Below are positions 24,476-34,114 of a stretch of 64,000 bases of DNA, in pieces. The position numbers and the translations under genes were made by a program. Under the pieces are notes generated by a model. It worked only from the letters and a program-made list of their open reading frames with translations, made no database searches and was not told where the DNA came from. Positions within the stretch are counted from its first letter, which is position 1. Every line of letters starts with the position of its first letter. This stretch comes from Streptomyces sp. NRRL WC-3605 (GTDB taxonomy: Bacteria; Actinomycetota; Actinomycetes; Streptomycetales; Streptomycetaceae), in the NCBI RefSeq assembly GCF_001509795.1, contig NZ_LLZN01000064.1:62001-126000 (forward strand), read 5' to 3'.

Positions 24476-27163
24476 ATGAGTGACCCGTCCCGGCCCACCG
24501 CGTCCCCGTCGAGCAGCGAGCTCGACCAGCTTCCCGACCGTGACCGCGAGGAGACCGCCGAGTGGCAGGCCTCCCTCGACGCCGTCATACGCAACGCCGG
24601 ACCCGATCGGGCGGTGTACCTCATCCGGCGCGTGCACGAGTACGCGGCCCGCGCCGGCCTGTCCGTGCCGGGGCTGCTCACCACGGACTACGTCAACACC
24701 GTCCCGGCCGCAGCGCAGCCGGACTTCGACGGCGACATCGCCATGGAGACCAGGATCACCGCCCTGAACCGCTGGAACGCCGCCGCCATGGTCACTCGCG
24801 GCTCCCGGCTCGGCCTGGGCGGGCACATCTCCACCTACGCGTCGGCGGCCTGGCTCTACGAGATCGGCTTCAACCACTTCTTCCGCGGCAAGGAACGGGA
24901 CGGCTCGGGCGACCAGTTGTTCCTCCAGGGACACGCCTCCCCGGGCATCTACGCCCGGGTCTTCCTCGAAGGCCGCCTGAGCGAGCAGCAGTTGGACGGC
25001 TTCCGGCGTGAGGCCGGCGGTCACGGCATCCCGTCCTACCCGCACCCCAGGCGCCTGCCGTGGCTGTGGGAGTTCCCGACGGTCTCCATGGGGCTCGGCC
25101 CGCTCGGCGCCGTCTACCAGGCCCGCTTCAACCGCTATCTGCACGCACGCGGCATCAAGGACACCTCCGCCTCCCGCGTGTGGGCGTTCCTCGGCGACGG
25201 GGAGACGGACGAGCCGGAGTCACTGGCCGCCCTGACGCTCGCCTCCCGCGAGGGCCTGGACAACCTCACCTTCGTGATCAACTGCAACCTGCAACGCCTC
25301 GACGGGCCGGTACGGTCCAACTCCAAGATCGTGCAGGAGCTGGAGGCCCGTTTCCGCGGGGCGGGCTGGAACGTGGTCAAGACCCTGTGGGGCGCTGCCT
25401 GGGATCCGCTGCTGGCCCAGGACACCACCGGCGACCTGGTGCGTCGCCTGGGCGAGGAGCCCGACGCCCAGATGCAGACCCTCGCCGCGCGGGACGCCGC
25501 CTACATCCGTGAGAACTTCTTCGTCGGAGACGCCCTGTCCGCACTCTCCGCCACCCTCAGCGACGCGCAGGTGGTGGAGCTCTTCGAGAACTCCCGCGGC
25601 GGGCACGAGCCGTTGAAGGTGTACGCCGCCTACCGGGCCGCCGTCGAACACCGGGGGGCGCCGACGGTGATCCTCGCCCAGACGGTCAAGGGGCACACCC
25701 TCGGGTCGGCGTTCGAGTCCCGCAACGCCAACCACCAGATGAAGAAGCTGACCATGGCGCAGTTCCGCGAGCTGCGCGACACACTCGACCTGCCCATCCC
25801 CGACAGCGCCCTCGCCGGTGACGTCGTCCCCTTCTGGCACCCGGGGGAGAACGCGCCCGAGGTGCGGTACCTGCGCGAGCGGCGCGCCGCTCTGGGCGGT
25901 CCCGCCCCCGCGCGCCGGGTGATCGCCAAGCCGCTGCCGGAGCCCGCCCCGCAGCCGTTCGAGGCGCTGCTCAAGGGCTTCGGACACCAGGAGGTCGCCA
26001 CCACCATGGCGCTGGTCCGCCTGGTGAGGGACCTGATGCGCGACGGCCGCACCGGCGCCCGCTGGGTGCCGATCATCCCCGACGAGGCGCGCACCTTCGG
26101 CATGGAGTCGATGTTCCCCACGGCCGGTATCTACTCGCCGCTCGGCCAGACCTACGACCCCGTCGACGCCGACCAGTTGCTGCACTACAGGGAGAGCGAG
26201 ACCGGGCAGCTCCTCATCGAGGGCATCACCGAGGCCGGTTCCATGGCCGAGTTCACCGCCGCCGCGACCTCGTACGCCACCCACGGCGAGCCGATGATCC
26301 CGTTCTACATCTTCTACGCCATGTTCGGCTTCCAGCGCACCGGCGACCAGTTCTGGGCCCTCGCCGACCAGATGGGCCGCGGATTCGTCGTCGGCGGCAC
26401 CGCCGGGCGCACCACCATGACCGGCGAAGGGCTCCAGCACGGCGACGGCCACTCGCACCTCCTGGCCGCCACCAACCCGGCGGCCGTCAGCTACGACCCG
26501 GCCTTCGCCTACGAGATCGCGGTCATCGTCCGGGACGGCCTGCGCCGGATGTACGGCGAGCACCCCGAGAACGTCTTCTACTACCTCACGGTCTACAACG
26601 AGCCGAAGCCCCAGCCGCCCATGCCGGCGCTGCCCGGCATCGAGGAGGGCATCGTCCGCGGCCTGTACCCGTTCCGCCCGGGCGACAGCGCCGTGTCCGG
26701 CCCCCGGCTGCAGCTCCTGGCCTCCGGCACCGCCGTCCACTGGGCACTGCGGGCGCAGGAACTGCTCGCCGCCGACTGGGGCGTGCGTGCCGACGTGTGG
26801 TCGGTGACGTCGTGGACGGAGCTGCGCCGGGACGCGATGGACGCCGACACCGCCCGCACGCGCGGGGAGACACGGGTGCCCTTCGTGACCGAGGCGCTCG
26901 CCGGTGCGCCCGGCCCGGTCGTGGCCGTCAGCGACTGGATGCGCCAGGTCCCCGACCAGATCGGCCAGTGGATCGAGCAGGACTACTACTCACTGGGCAC
27001 CGACGGATTCGGCCTGTCCGACACCCGCGAGGACGTACGGCGCTACTTCCGCGTGGACGCCGAATCGATCGCGGTGACGGCCCTGGACCGGCTGGCACTG
27101 GCCGGCCACGTGGACCCCGGGACCGTCGACCGCGCCCGCAAGCACTACGGCCTGGACACCTGA
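24476..27163 (+). CDS. aceE: Pyruvate dehydrogenase E1 component (homodimeric AceE type)
   Basis: The 895-aa protein has the full length of homodimeric AceE. It begins with the conserved [16 protein letters not shown] region and has [21 protein letters not shown], the thiamine-diphosphate motif [10 protein letters not shown] ending near [14 protein letters not shown], and the transketolase-like central and C-terminal domains. It decarboxylates pyruvate and passes the acetyl group to a lipoyl-E2. The ATG at 24476 fits the family N-terminus and follows GAGGAAGG. It leads an operon with an E2-like gene 17 nt downstream. An ECF41-like promoter upstream is unusual for central metabolism and suggests a stress-induced second copy of the enzyme. 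Confidence 0.9.
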   Translation: MSDPSRPTASPSSSELDQLPDRDREETAEWQASLDAVIRNAGPDRAVYLIRRVHEYAARAGLSVPGLLTTDYVNTVPAAAQPDFDGDIAMETRITALNRWNAAAMVTRGSRLGLGGHISTYASAAWLYEIGFNHFFRGKERDGSGDQLFLQGHASPGIYARVFLEGRLSEQQLDGFRREAGGHGIPSYPHPRRLPWLWEFPTVSMGLGPLGAVYQARFNRYLHARGIKDTSASRVWAFLGDGETDEPESLAALTLASREGLDNLTFVINCNLQRLDGPVRSNSKIVQELEARFRGAGWNVVKTLWGAAWDPLLAQDTTGDLVRRLGEEPDAQMQTLAARDAAYIRENFFVGDALSALSATLSDAQVVELFENSRGGHEPLKVYAAYRAAVEHRGAPTVILAQTVKGHTLGSAFESRNANHQMKKLTMAQFRELRDTLDLPIPDSALAGDVVPFWHPGENAPEVRYLRERRAALGGPAPARRVIAKPLPEPAPQPFEALLKGFGHQEVATTMALVRLVRDLMRDGRTGARWVPIIPDEARTFGMESMFPTAGIYSPLGQTYDPVDADQLLHYRESETGQLLIEGITEAGSMAEFTAAATSYATHGEPMIPFYIFYAMFGFQRTGDQFWALADQMGRGFVVGGTAGRTTMTGEGLQHGDGHSHLLAATNPAAVSYDPAFAYEIAVIVRDGLRRMYGEHPENVFYYLTVYNEPKPQPPMPALPGIEEGIVRGLYPFRPGDSAVSGPRLQLLASGTAVHWALRAQELLAADWGVRADVWSVTSWTELRRDAMDADTARTRGETRVPFVTEALAGAPGPVVAVSDWMRQVPDQIGQWIEQDYYSLGTDGFGLSDTREDVRRYFRVDAESIAVTALDRLALAGHVDPGTVDRARKHYGLDT

Positions 27164-27180
27164 AGGAGCCATACGCCGCC

Positions 27181-28437
27181 ATGACGATTTCCGTGACCCT
27201 TCCCGCGCTCGGTGAGTCCGTCACCGAGGGCACCGTGACCCGTTGGCTGAAGCAGCCCGGTGAGCACGTCCAGGAGGACGAACCGCTGCTGGAGGTGTCG
27301 ACCGACAAGGTCGACACCGAGATCCCCGCTCCCGCCTCGGGAGTCCTGCTGACCGTCGTCGTCGGCGAGGACGAGACGGTCGAGGTGGGCGCCGAGCTCG
27401 CCGTCATCGGGCCGTCCGAGGCCGAGCCCTCGGCGGCGAGCGCGGCACCCGCCGCGCCGGTGGACGCGCCGCAGCCGGCCCCCTCACCGGCGCCGGTCAC
27501 GCGGCCACCCTCCGCGCCGCCCGCCGTCTCACCCGACCGGCGCCCGTCCGCTCCCGCACCCGTACCGACGCCGTCGCCGCGACCCGCACCTGCCGCGGCA
27601 CCTGTCCCGGCACCGGTGCCGCAACCCGCGCCCGTCCCGGCACCGGTGCCCCAACCCGTGCCCGCGCCGGCACCCGCGACCCCTCCGGCGCCGCACCCGA
27701 TGCCGGCAGCGGCGACGGCGGCCCCGCGCGGGCACACCGCCGCCGTCCCGCGGCTGCGCAAGGCCGTCGGCGACAGTCTCAAGCAGGCGCTGCTGGAGCA
27801 GGCGCAGCTGACCTCGACGGTCGAGGCCGACGCCACCGGCCTCCTGCGGCTGTGGCGGCGGACAGCGGACGGCTTCATCGCACGCGAGGGCTTCGCTCTG
27901 ACACCGTTGCCGTTCTTCGTCCTGGCCGCCGCCCAGGCGCTCAAGGCCCATCCCGTCATCAACGCCAGGATCGACACGGGCGGCGCGACCATCACGTACC
28001 ACGACACCGAGAACGTGGGCATCACGGTCGACACGGACCAAGGGCCGGTGACTCCGGTGGTACGGGGCGCGGGCGATCTCACCGTCAGCGGCATCGCCCG
28101 CGCCGTCCACGACCTCACCCTCCACGCCCTAGCGGGCCGGCTCACGCCCGCCGACGTGGCCGGAGCCACCTTCGCGGTCTCCGACACCGGAGCGCGCGGC
28201 GCCCTCTTCGACACCCTCATCGTCCCGCCGCACCAGGTGGCGATCCTGGGCGTGGGCGCCGCCGTCAGACGGCCCGCGGTCGTACAGGACGGTGACGAGG
28301 AGTTCATCGGTGTCCGTGAGCTGGTCCACCTCTCGCTCTCCTACGACCACCGGTTGGTGGACGGAGCGGACGCCGCCCGCTACCTGACCGCCGTGAAGAA
28401 GATCGTCGAGGCCGCGGCGTTCGAGGACATACGCTGA
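27181..28437 (+). CDS. 2-oxo acid dehydrogenase E2 (dihydrolipoyl acyltransferase) without visible subunit-binding domain
   Basis: The 418-aa protein has one lipoyl domain (1-78) with the lipoylated lysine K43 in STDKVDTE. A Pro/Ala-rich linker of roughly 100 residues follows, then the acyltransferase domain (from about 190) with DHRLVDGAD at 389-397, whose His is catalytic. The peripheral subunit-binding domain normally found between linker and catalytic core is not visible. Without it, binding of E1 or E3 must differ. It follows aceE by 17 nt and precedes a LuxR-type regulator; no E3 gene is present. A branched-chain or acetoin-type E2 is an alternative. Confidence 0.85.
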   Translation: MTISVTLPALGESVTEGTVTRWLKQPGEHVQEDEPLLEVSTDKVDTEIPAPASGVLLTVVVGEDETVEVGAELAVIGPSEAEPSAASAAPAAPVDAPQPAPSPAPVTRPPSAPPAVSPDRRPSAPAPVPTPSPRPAPAAAPVPAPVPQPAPVPAPVPQPVPAPAPATPPAPHPMPAAATAAPRGHTAAVPRLRKAVGDSLKQALLEQAQLTSTVEADATGLLRLWRRTADGFIAREGFALTPLPFFVLAAAQALKAHPVINARIDTGGATITYHDTENVGITVDTDQGPVTPVVRGAGDLTVSGIARAVHDLTLHALAGRLTPADVAGATFAVSDTGARGALFDTLIVPPHQVAILGVGAAVRRPAVVQDGDEEFIGVRELVHLSLSYDHRLVDGADAARYLTAVKKIVEAAAFEDIR

Positions 28438-28561
28438 GGCGGAGGCGGTGGCCACGGAGACTCCGGACCCGACCGCCGACGGTCCGGCACCGGGTGACCA
28501 GCGGCGCGGACGAGTTGTGAGGCCGAAGACCAGGGATCTACGCTCGCAGCCGGGGGTGTAC

Positions 28562-31327
28562 ATGAAAGGCAAGAATCCGGGCTCCCTGCACGGACGGCAG
28601 AGCGAACGCGCCGTGCTGGACCGGCATCTGGCCAAGGTGCGCGACGGGCACAGCGCGGTCCTCGTGCTGCGCGGCGAGGCCGGTATCGGCAAGTCCGCCC
28701 TGCTGGAGTACGTGGCCGAGACCGCCGAGGACTGCACCGTGGTACGCGCGGCGGGGGTCGAGGCCGAGATGGAGCTGGCCTTCGGAGGTCTGCACCAGCT
28801 GTGCGCACCGTTCCTCGATCGCCTCGGGCACCTCCCCGACCCGCAGCGGACGGCGCTGGAGACCGCCTTCGGGCTCAGCGCGGGCACTCCCCCGGACCGG
28901 TTCCTCGTGGGGCTGGCGGTCCTCAGCCTGCTCGCCGACGTCGCCGAGGAGACGCCGCTGATCTGCCTCGTCGACGACGTGCAGTGGCTCGACCGCGTCT
29001 CGGCCCAGATCGTCGGGTTCGTCGCACGGCGTCTGATGGCGGAGCGCGTGGGGCTGATCTTCGGCGTCCGCGAGGCGGACGGCGAACGCGCCCTGCAAGG
29101 GCTGCCCGAGCTCACCCTCGGGGGGCTGAGCGAGCCCGACGCCCGCGCGCTGCTGACCTCGGTGCTTCCCGGCCGGTTCGACGAGCCGGTCCGCAGCAGG
29201 ATCCTCTCCGAGGCGCGCGGCAATCCGCTGGCCCTGCTGGAACTGCCCCGCAGCACCTCCGCGGCCGAACTGGCGGGCGGCTACGCCTCGCCGTCGACGG
29301 GTCCGCTCATCGGCAGGCTCGAGCACAACTTCAGCCTGCGCGTCGAGGAGCTGCCCACGCAGACGCGACGGCTGCTGCTGCTGGCGGCGGCCGAACCGGT
29401 CGGCGATGTCTCACTGCTCCGCCGTGCCGCCGGCATCATCGGTGTGTCCATGAGCGAGGCCTCCCCCGCGGTGGCCGCGAATCTGCTGGAGGTGCGCACC
29501 CGGGTCCAGTTCCGGCACCCTCTGGTGCGCTCGGCGGTCTACCGCATGGCGGCACCGGCCGAGCGCCGGGAGGCTCACCGGGCACTGGCCGAGGCCACGG
29601 ACGCGCGGTCCGACCCCGACCGCCGCGCCTGGCACCTGGCCCGGGCCGCGGCGGAGCCCGACGAGGCCGTGGCGGACGAACTGGTCCGCTCGGCCGACCG
29701 CGCGCAGGCACGTGGCGGCATCGCCGCGTCGGCGGCCTTCCTGGAACGCGCGGCCGAGCTGACGCCCGATCCCGCCCGCCGCCGCGGCAGAGCGCTGGCG
29801 GCGGCCCGGGGCAAGTACCTGGCCGGAGCGTTCGACGCCGCGCTCGAGCTGCTGAACGTGGCCGAGATGGGCGCGCTCGACGATCTGCAACACGCCCGCG
29901 CCACGCTGCTGCGCGGGCAGATCACCTTCGGATCCCGTAGTGCCGGTGCCACGGTGCCGCTGCTGCTGACGGCGGCACGCGAATTCGAACCGCTCGACGC
30001 CGGCGTCGCGCGCGAGACCTACCGGGACGCGTTCTACGCGGCCCTCACCGCGGGCCGTGTGTCCGACGGCCCCGGCCTCGAGGAGGTCGCCCGGGCCGCA
30101 CGCACCGCGCCCCCGACGGATCACCCCGGGCCCACCGATCTCTTCCTGGACGGCCTGGCCCTGGCCACCACGGACGGCTACGCGGCGGGCGCCCCACTTC
30201 TGCGCCGCGCGCTGAACACTCTGCGGTGCAACGGTTTCACGGTGGAGCAGTCGCTGGGCTGGCTCCCGTTCGCCTGCCGCATGGCCCACGGCGTGTGGGA
30301 CTTCGACAGCTGGAGCACCCTGTCGGGCGAGCTCGTCCGTCTGGCACGGGAGACCGGAACCCTGTCCGTGCTGCCCTCGGCGCTCCTGCTGCGGCTGTCG
30401 AACCGGGTCTTCGCCGGTGATCTCGACGACGCGGACTCGCTCGCCGCGGAGGCGGTGACGATCGGCGAGGCCACCGGCAGCCATGTCCTCGCGCACTACG
30501 GGGCGTTGGTGATCGAGCCCTGGCGCGGCCGCGAGACCGAGACGCTGCGGGCGATCGGGACGATCACCGGCGACCGGACCCTCAGCGGTGAGGGAAAGGC
30601 CCTCACGGCCCCCCAGTGGGCGCTGGCCGTGCTGTACAACGGCCTCGGGCGGTACGAGGAGGCCTGTGCCGCCGCCGCCAAGGGCTGCGAGTACCCGCAG
30701 GAGCTGGGGCTCGCGCTCTCCTCCCTGGTGGAGCTGGTGGAGGCGGCTGCACGCAGCGGGCGCCGGGACCTCGCCGTCGAGGCCGCCGGCCGCCTGGCGA
30801 CCATCTGCCAGGCCAGTGGCACGGCCTGGGCGACGGGCACCTCCGCGGCGGCGCGCGCCCTGATCAGTGACGGGGACACGGCCGACGCCCTGTACCGGGA
30901 GTCGATCGCCCGGCTGGAGAGCACCTCGGTGCGGACGGCGCTCGCACGTACCCGGCTGCTGTACGGCGAGTGGCTCAGCCGCGAGAACCGTCGCGCCGAG
31001 GCCCGGGACCAGCTGGCACGCGCCCACGAGATCCTCGACCGCGCCGGCGCGGAGGCCTTCGCCGAGCGCGCCCGCCGGGAGCTGGAGGCCGCCGGCGAGA
31101 CCGTGCGCAGGCGCGCCACCGGCGCCGACGAAGCGCTCACGCCGCAGGAGGCCCAGATCGCCCGGCTGGCCGGCGAAGGGCTGACCAACCTCGAGATCGG
31201 CGCGCAGCTGTTCCTCAGCCCGCACACCATCGAGTGGCATCTGCGGAAGGTGTTCTCCAAGCTCGGGATCCGGTCCCGCAAACAGCTGGGCGCCGTGCTG
31301 CCGGGCAGGGCGGCGACCCCCGCCTGA
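28562..31327 (+). CDS. LAL-type LuxR-family transcriptional regulator
   Basis: The 921-aa protein starts HGRQSERAVLD, then has Walker A GEAGIGKSALL at 38-48 and Walker B LICLVDDVQWLD near 140. A long TPR-like helical region follows, and a C-terminal LuxR helix-turn-helix at about 860-910 (LTPQEAQIARLAGEGLTNLEIG, HTIEWHLRKVFSKLGI). It is a large ATP-dependent activator. A GTG at 28448 would give a longer form, but its GGAGG is only 2 nt away and the family N-terminus fits ATG 28562. Candidate promoter elements TTGTGA and TACGCT lie between the two starts. Its targets are unknown. Confidence 0.88.
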   Translation: MKGKNPGSLHGRQSERAVLDRHLAKVRDGHSAVLVLRGEAGIGKSALLEYVAETAEDCTVVRAAGVEAEMELAFGGLHQLCAPFLDRLGHLPDPQRTALETAFGLSAGTPPDRFLVGLAVLSLLADVAEETPLICLVDDVQWLDRVSAQIVGFVARRLMAERVGLIFGVREADGERALQGLPELTLGGLSEPDARALLTSVLPGRFDEPVRSRILSEARGNPLALLELPRSTSAAELAGGYASPSTGPLIGRLEHNFSLRVEELPTQTRRLLLLAAAEPVGDVSLLRRAAGIIGVSMSEASPAVAANLLEVRTRVQFRHPLVRSAVYRMAAPAERREAHRALAEATDARSDPDRRAWHLARAAAEPDEAVADELVRSADRAQARGGIAASAAFLERAAELTPDPARRRGRALAAARGKYLAGAFDAALELLNVAEMGALDDLQHARATLLRGQITFGSRSAGATVPLLLTAAREFEPLDAGVARETYRDAFYAALTAGRVSDGPGLEEVARAARTAPPTDHPGPTDLFLDGLALATTDGYAAGAPLLRRALNTLRCNGFTVEQSLGWLPFACRMAHGVWDFDSWSTLSGELVRLARETGTLSVLPSALLLRLSNRVFAGDLDDADSLAAEAVTIGEATGSHVLAHYGALVIEPWRGRETETLRAIGTITGDRTLSGEGKALTAPQWALAVLYNGLGRYEEACAAAAKGCEYPQELGLALSSLVELVEAAARSGRRDLAVEAAGRLATICQASGTAWATGTSAAARALISDGDTADALYRESIARLESTSVRTALARTRLLYGEWLSRENRRAEARDQLARAHEILDRAGAEAFAERARRELEAAGETVRRRATGADEALTPQEAQIARLAGEGLTNLEIGAQLFLSPHTIEWHLRKVFSKLGIRSRKQLGAVLPGRAATPA

Positions 31328-31575
31328 CGTCACGGGGCGACGCCGTCGGCCGGGTGCCGAACGCCTCTCGCGCCGTGCCGTCGTCGGGAGCCCGCGCGGG
31401 CCGCGGAGACACCTTGACCGCGCCGCGGTGTGCCCGCGGATCTCCTCTGCCATGACCGCTGGCGCCAGGCCGTCCATGGCCGGTCCCGTCGCGATCCGGT
31501 CCCCTCGAGGTCCCGTCGCGGTCCGATCCCGTGGCCCGTGGGCGTGCGAGGCCAGGGGGTGACTCCCCCGGAGTC

Positions 31576-31610
31576 CGTGGGCCCGGGGGTGACCGGCCCC
31601 CGGGCCCACG
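31576..31610. terminator. GC-rich hairpin after the LuxR gene
   Basis: CGTGGGCCCGGGGG at 31576-31589 pairs perfectly with 31597-31610 around a 7-nt loop. It has no T-run. It is either a factor-independent terminator of actinobacterial type or part of a regulatory structure ahead of the sigma gene. Confidence 0.5.
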
Positions 31611-31619
31611 GGCCAGGGG

Positions 31620-31663
31620 GTGGGAGGCCCTGGCCACGTGGGTGGGAGGCCCTGGCCACGTGG
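31620..31663. repeat. Tandem 22-bp direct repeat
   Basis: Two exact, abutting 22-bp copies occupy 31620-31641 and 31642-31663; each contains GGAGGCCCTGGCCACGTGG. The spacing equals about two helical turns, as for iteron-type binding sites. They lie 125 bp before the truncated sigma gene. Confidence 0.75.
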
Positions 31664-31787
31664 CGGCCACGGTACGACCCCGGGGTGCCCCACGGTCCAT
31701 CAGGGGCGCGGCAGTGCCCCTGCCGGCGCGACGTTGGTGTCGGCGGCGAGGGAAGCCGCCGATCCCCAGCCAGCAGAGGAACCCGTC

Positions 31788-32519
31788 GTGGACACATCTG
31801 TGATCGCAAACCGGCAGAGCCGGCAGCCGGTGATGGTGACCATCACCGCCGCGCCCGTCGAACTCGACGACGCGGCCTTCGTGTTCGGCCGAGTCCGGCC
31901 AGGACTGCTCAAGATCGCCAACCGGATCCTGCGAGATCCGGGCGAGGCCGAGGACGTCATCCAGGAGGCGTGGCTGCGCTGGCAGGGCACCGACCGCACG
32001 GTCGTCGCCGACCCCGGTGCGCTGCTCCGCACGACGACCGTCCGGCTCGCCATCAACGTGCTGCAGTCGGCGCGCCGACGCCGTGAGTCCAGTGCCACCC
32101 CCTGGCTGCCGGAGTCCACGGACACCGGGACGACACCGGAGGTTCTGGCCGAGCGCCGGGACTCGGTGGAGCATGCCGTGCTGCTGCTTCTGCAGACCCT
32201 GACCCCCAACCAGCGGGCGGCATACGTGCTGCGCGAGGCGTTCGGCTACTCCTACGCCCAGATCGGCGACCTGCTCCACCTGTCCGTGGGGAACGCGCGG
32301 CAGCAGGTCTCCCGCGCGCAGGACAGACTGAACAACCGGCGGCACCGGCAGCACGTGGACGCGGCCACCCACCGGCGGCTCGTTCAGGCGATCTTCACCG
32401 CCGCCCGCACCGGAGACCTCGGTCGCCTGGAGGACGTGCTGACCGGCCAGGAGGCGCCGTACTCCGGCGAGGGGACGGCCGTAGGCGACAGCGCGTCCTC
32501 CTACCGGGCCGCCGCATGA
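31788..32519 (+). CDS. ECF41-type sigma factor with truncated SnoaL domain
   Basis: The 243-aa protein matches the products of 11824 and 15586 through sigma-2 (ANRILRDPGEAEDVIQEAWLRW), the linker WLPESTDT at 106-113 and sigma-4 (LTPNQRAAYVLREAFGYSYAQ). After VQAIFTAARTGDLGRLEDVL, the first helix of the SnoaL domain, it diverges and ends, so the DGGG and NPxKL motifs are missing. The GTG at 31788 follows GAGGA. The stop overlaps the MarR start (ATGA), so the end is in functional use. In studied ECF41 proteins, shortening this domain changes activity; a constitutively active form is possible. Confidence 0.82.
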   Translation: MDTSVIANRQSRQPVMVTITAAPVELDDAAFVFGRVRPGLLKIANRILRDPGEAEDVIQEAWLRWQGTDRTVVADPGALLRTTTVRLAINVLQSARRRRESSATPWLPESTDTGTTPEVLAERRDSVEHAVLLLLQTLTPNQRAAYVLREAFGYSYAQIGDLLHLSVGNARQQVSRAQDRLNNRRHRQHVDAATHRRLVQAIFTAARTGDLGRLEDVLTGQEAPYSGEGTAVGDSASSYRAAA

Positions 32520-33037
32520 CCGGGACGTCGCACGGGGACGTGGTGTGCGAGCTGCGCACCGGCCCCGCGGACGACCGTACGCCGTCCTGTGCGGCCGGCC
32601 GGTGGGACGCTCTCGACCGTCTCCACCGTCTGCTCCGGGGGACGGTGGAGCGGCGACTGCGCGAGGAGACCGCGTTCGGGGTGAGCGACGTCCAGGCCCT
32701 GCGCCACGCGGGGAGCGGGTTCGGCGCGGGCGCCCGCGCCGAACCCGTGCGGCTCGGCGAGGTCGCCGACGGGCTCGGTCTGAGTCAGTCCGCCACGAGC
32801 AGGCTGATGGCACGCCTGCGCGGGCAGGGCCTGATCGTCGCGAGCGCCGTCGACGACGACCGGCGCGTCGTGCGGATGCATCTGACCCCGGAGGGGCACG
32901 CCGCGCTGCGCCGTGCCACGGCCCGCTACGAACGGATCGTCCGCGACGCGGTCGCCGGTCTCGGCTCGCAGGACGTGGATCCCCTCCTGTGGCATTTCCT
33001 CACCGGCGACGGCGACGCCCGCGCGGTCAGCCGCTGA
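32516..33037 (+). CDS. MarR-family transcriptional regulator
   Basis: The 173-aa protein has a winged helix at about 60-125: VSDVQALRHAGSG, LGEVADGLGLSQSATSRLMARL (recognition helix) and the wing ASAVDDDRRVVRMHLTPEG with the D-D-R-R motif typical of MarR. The start overlaps the sigma gene stop by 4 nt, so the two are translationally coupled. Its 3' end overlaps the convergent hydrolase gene by 11 nt. It may control the sigma gene or the hydrolase; no clear palindrome was found in front of either. Confidence 0.85.
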   Translation: MTGTSHGDVVCELRTGPADDRTPSCAAGRWDALDRLHRLLRGTVERRLREETAFGVSDVQALRHAGSGFGAGARAEPVRLGEVADGLGLSQSATSRLMARLRGQGLIVASAVDDDRRVVRMHLTPEGHAALRRATARYERIVRDAVAGLGSQDVDPLLWHFLTGDGDARAVSR

Positions 33038-33953
33038 GGAAGTCGCGCACCGCCGCCGTGAACCGATCGGGGCGCTCGATGTGCCCGAGATGGCCCGTCT
33101 CCTCGAGAATCACCAGCCGGGCGCCGGGAAGGGCCTGGTGCAGCATGTGCGCCCATCGCGGCCCGCATATGAAGTCGTCCCCGCCGACCAGGACCAGGGC
33201 CGGGACGGTGAGCCGGGGCAGTTCCTCGCGGACGTCGAACGGGGGCTCCTCCCCCCAGGCGGGTGCGGCGAACATCCGCAGGGACGCCCGCCCCGCGGCG
33301 AACTTCTCCTCGCGGCCCCAGTAGTCGTGGAAGTAGGCGGGCGAGATGAGACGCAGCACCTTCGTCGCGCCCTCGTCGTCGGACCGGTCGACCCGTGTGG
33401 TGAGACCCGCGACGTAGGTGGCCACCTCCGGCCGCTCGTCGGCGTGCCGCCGGACGAAGCCCTCCATGTTGGACACGGCGGCCGCCCAGAACTCGTCTCC
33501 CGTCATCGGTGAGGTGTCGTACAGGACGAGCGACGCCAGGCGCTCGGGGTGGTCGAGAGCGTAGCGCTGCGCGACGAACCCGCCGTGTGAATGGCCCAGC
33601 AGGGCCACCTCGGCGAGGCCCAGGTGTTCGATCACCGCGTGCAGGAAGTGGGTGTAGGTGGCGAGGGTGTAGTCACGTGGGTCGGCCAGCCGGCCGGAAT
33701 CGCCCGTGCCGACCGGCTCGAGGTAGACGACGGTCATGCCGCGCTCCAGTTCGGGCATGCGCAGGTACTCCCAGCCGATGCCCGGCCCTCCGGAGTGTGC
33801 GACGCACACCGGGCCGGTTCCGGCGACGTGGTAGCGCTGGTCGACGGCGGCCGTGCCGAACTGGACGACGAGGGTGTGGGTGCCCGGGGAGAGGGGGTCC
33901 CGGGGATCGGCGGCTGGGCTGGGAAGGGGCCTCGGGCCCTGTGTGGCGTTCAC
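33027..33953 (-). CDS. Alpha/beta hydrolase, proline iminopeptidase-like
   Basis: The 308-aa protein has the oxyanion motif HSGGPG at 53-58 and the nucleophile elbow GHSHGG (Ser122), which are characteristic of proline iminopeptidases and related lactonases/esterases. The acid is probably in VLVGGDDFICGP and the His in EETGHLGHIERPD. The true substrate is uncertain, because many relatives are esterases. It is divergent from the WhiB gene. The upstream 34,006 TGTCACA is on the other strand and lacks a partner -10, so control is unknown. Confidence 0.82.
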   Translation of the reverse strand: MNATQGPRPLPSPAADPRDPLSPGTHTLVVQFGTAAVDQRYHVAGTGPVCVAHSGGPGIGWEYLRMPELERGMTVVYLEPVGTGDSGRLADPRDYTLATYTHFLHAVIEHLGLAEVALLGHSHGGFVAQRYALDHPERLASLVLYDTSPMTGDEFWAAAVSNMEGFVRRHADERPEVATYVAGLTTRVDRSDDEGATKVLRLISPAYFHDYWGREEKFAAGRASLRMFAAPAWGEEPPFDVREELPRLTVPALVLVGGDDFICGPRWAHMLHQALPGARLVILEETGHLGHIERPDRFTAAVRDFLSG

Positions 33954-34045
33954 AACTCCCAGATGGTGCGACGACCAGGCGACCCGCTCAAGACATTGTG
34001 CTTGTTGTCACACTGTTTTTCACACCTTCGCTCTTCGCCATGGAA

Positions 34046-34072
34046 TGTCACAGGACCTCCCTTCGGACGGTC
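34046..34072 (+). promoter_or_regulatory. ECF41-like promoter of the WhiB gene
   Basis: TGTCACA at 34046-34052, 16 nt, GGTC at 34069-34072. The WhiB ATG is 42 nt downstream. Confidence 0.8.
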
Positions 34073-34114
34073 AGCTACGTGAGAGGCATCCGCGACGAGT
34101 GAGGAGGCGCTGCC

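Larger units (their letters stand above)
31328..31787. other. 460-nt repeat-rich intergenic region
   Basis: It holds a 14-bp hairpin (31576-31610), a 22-bp tandem direct repeat (31620-31663) and several GGTCC/GGCCA-rich stretches with internal symmetry. No TGTCAC box, no clear sigma-70 promoter and no credible ORF was seen. It carries the unknown promoter of the truncated sigma gene at 31788. Confidence 0.5.

Noticed and set aside
34006..34032. TGTCACA 40 nt before the WhiB promoter
   Set aside because: There is CGCT instead of NGTC at the right distance; the good site at 34046 is sufficient.
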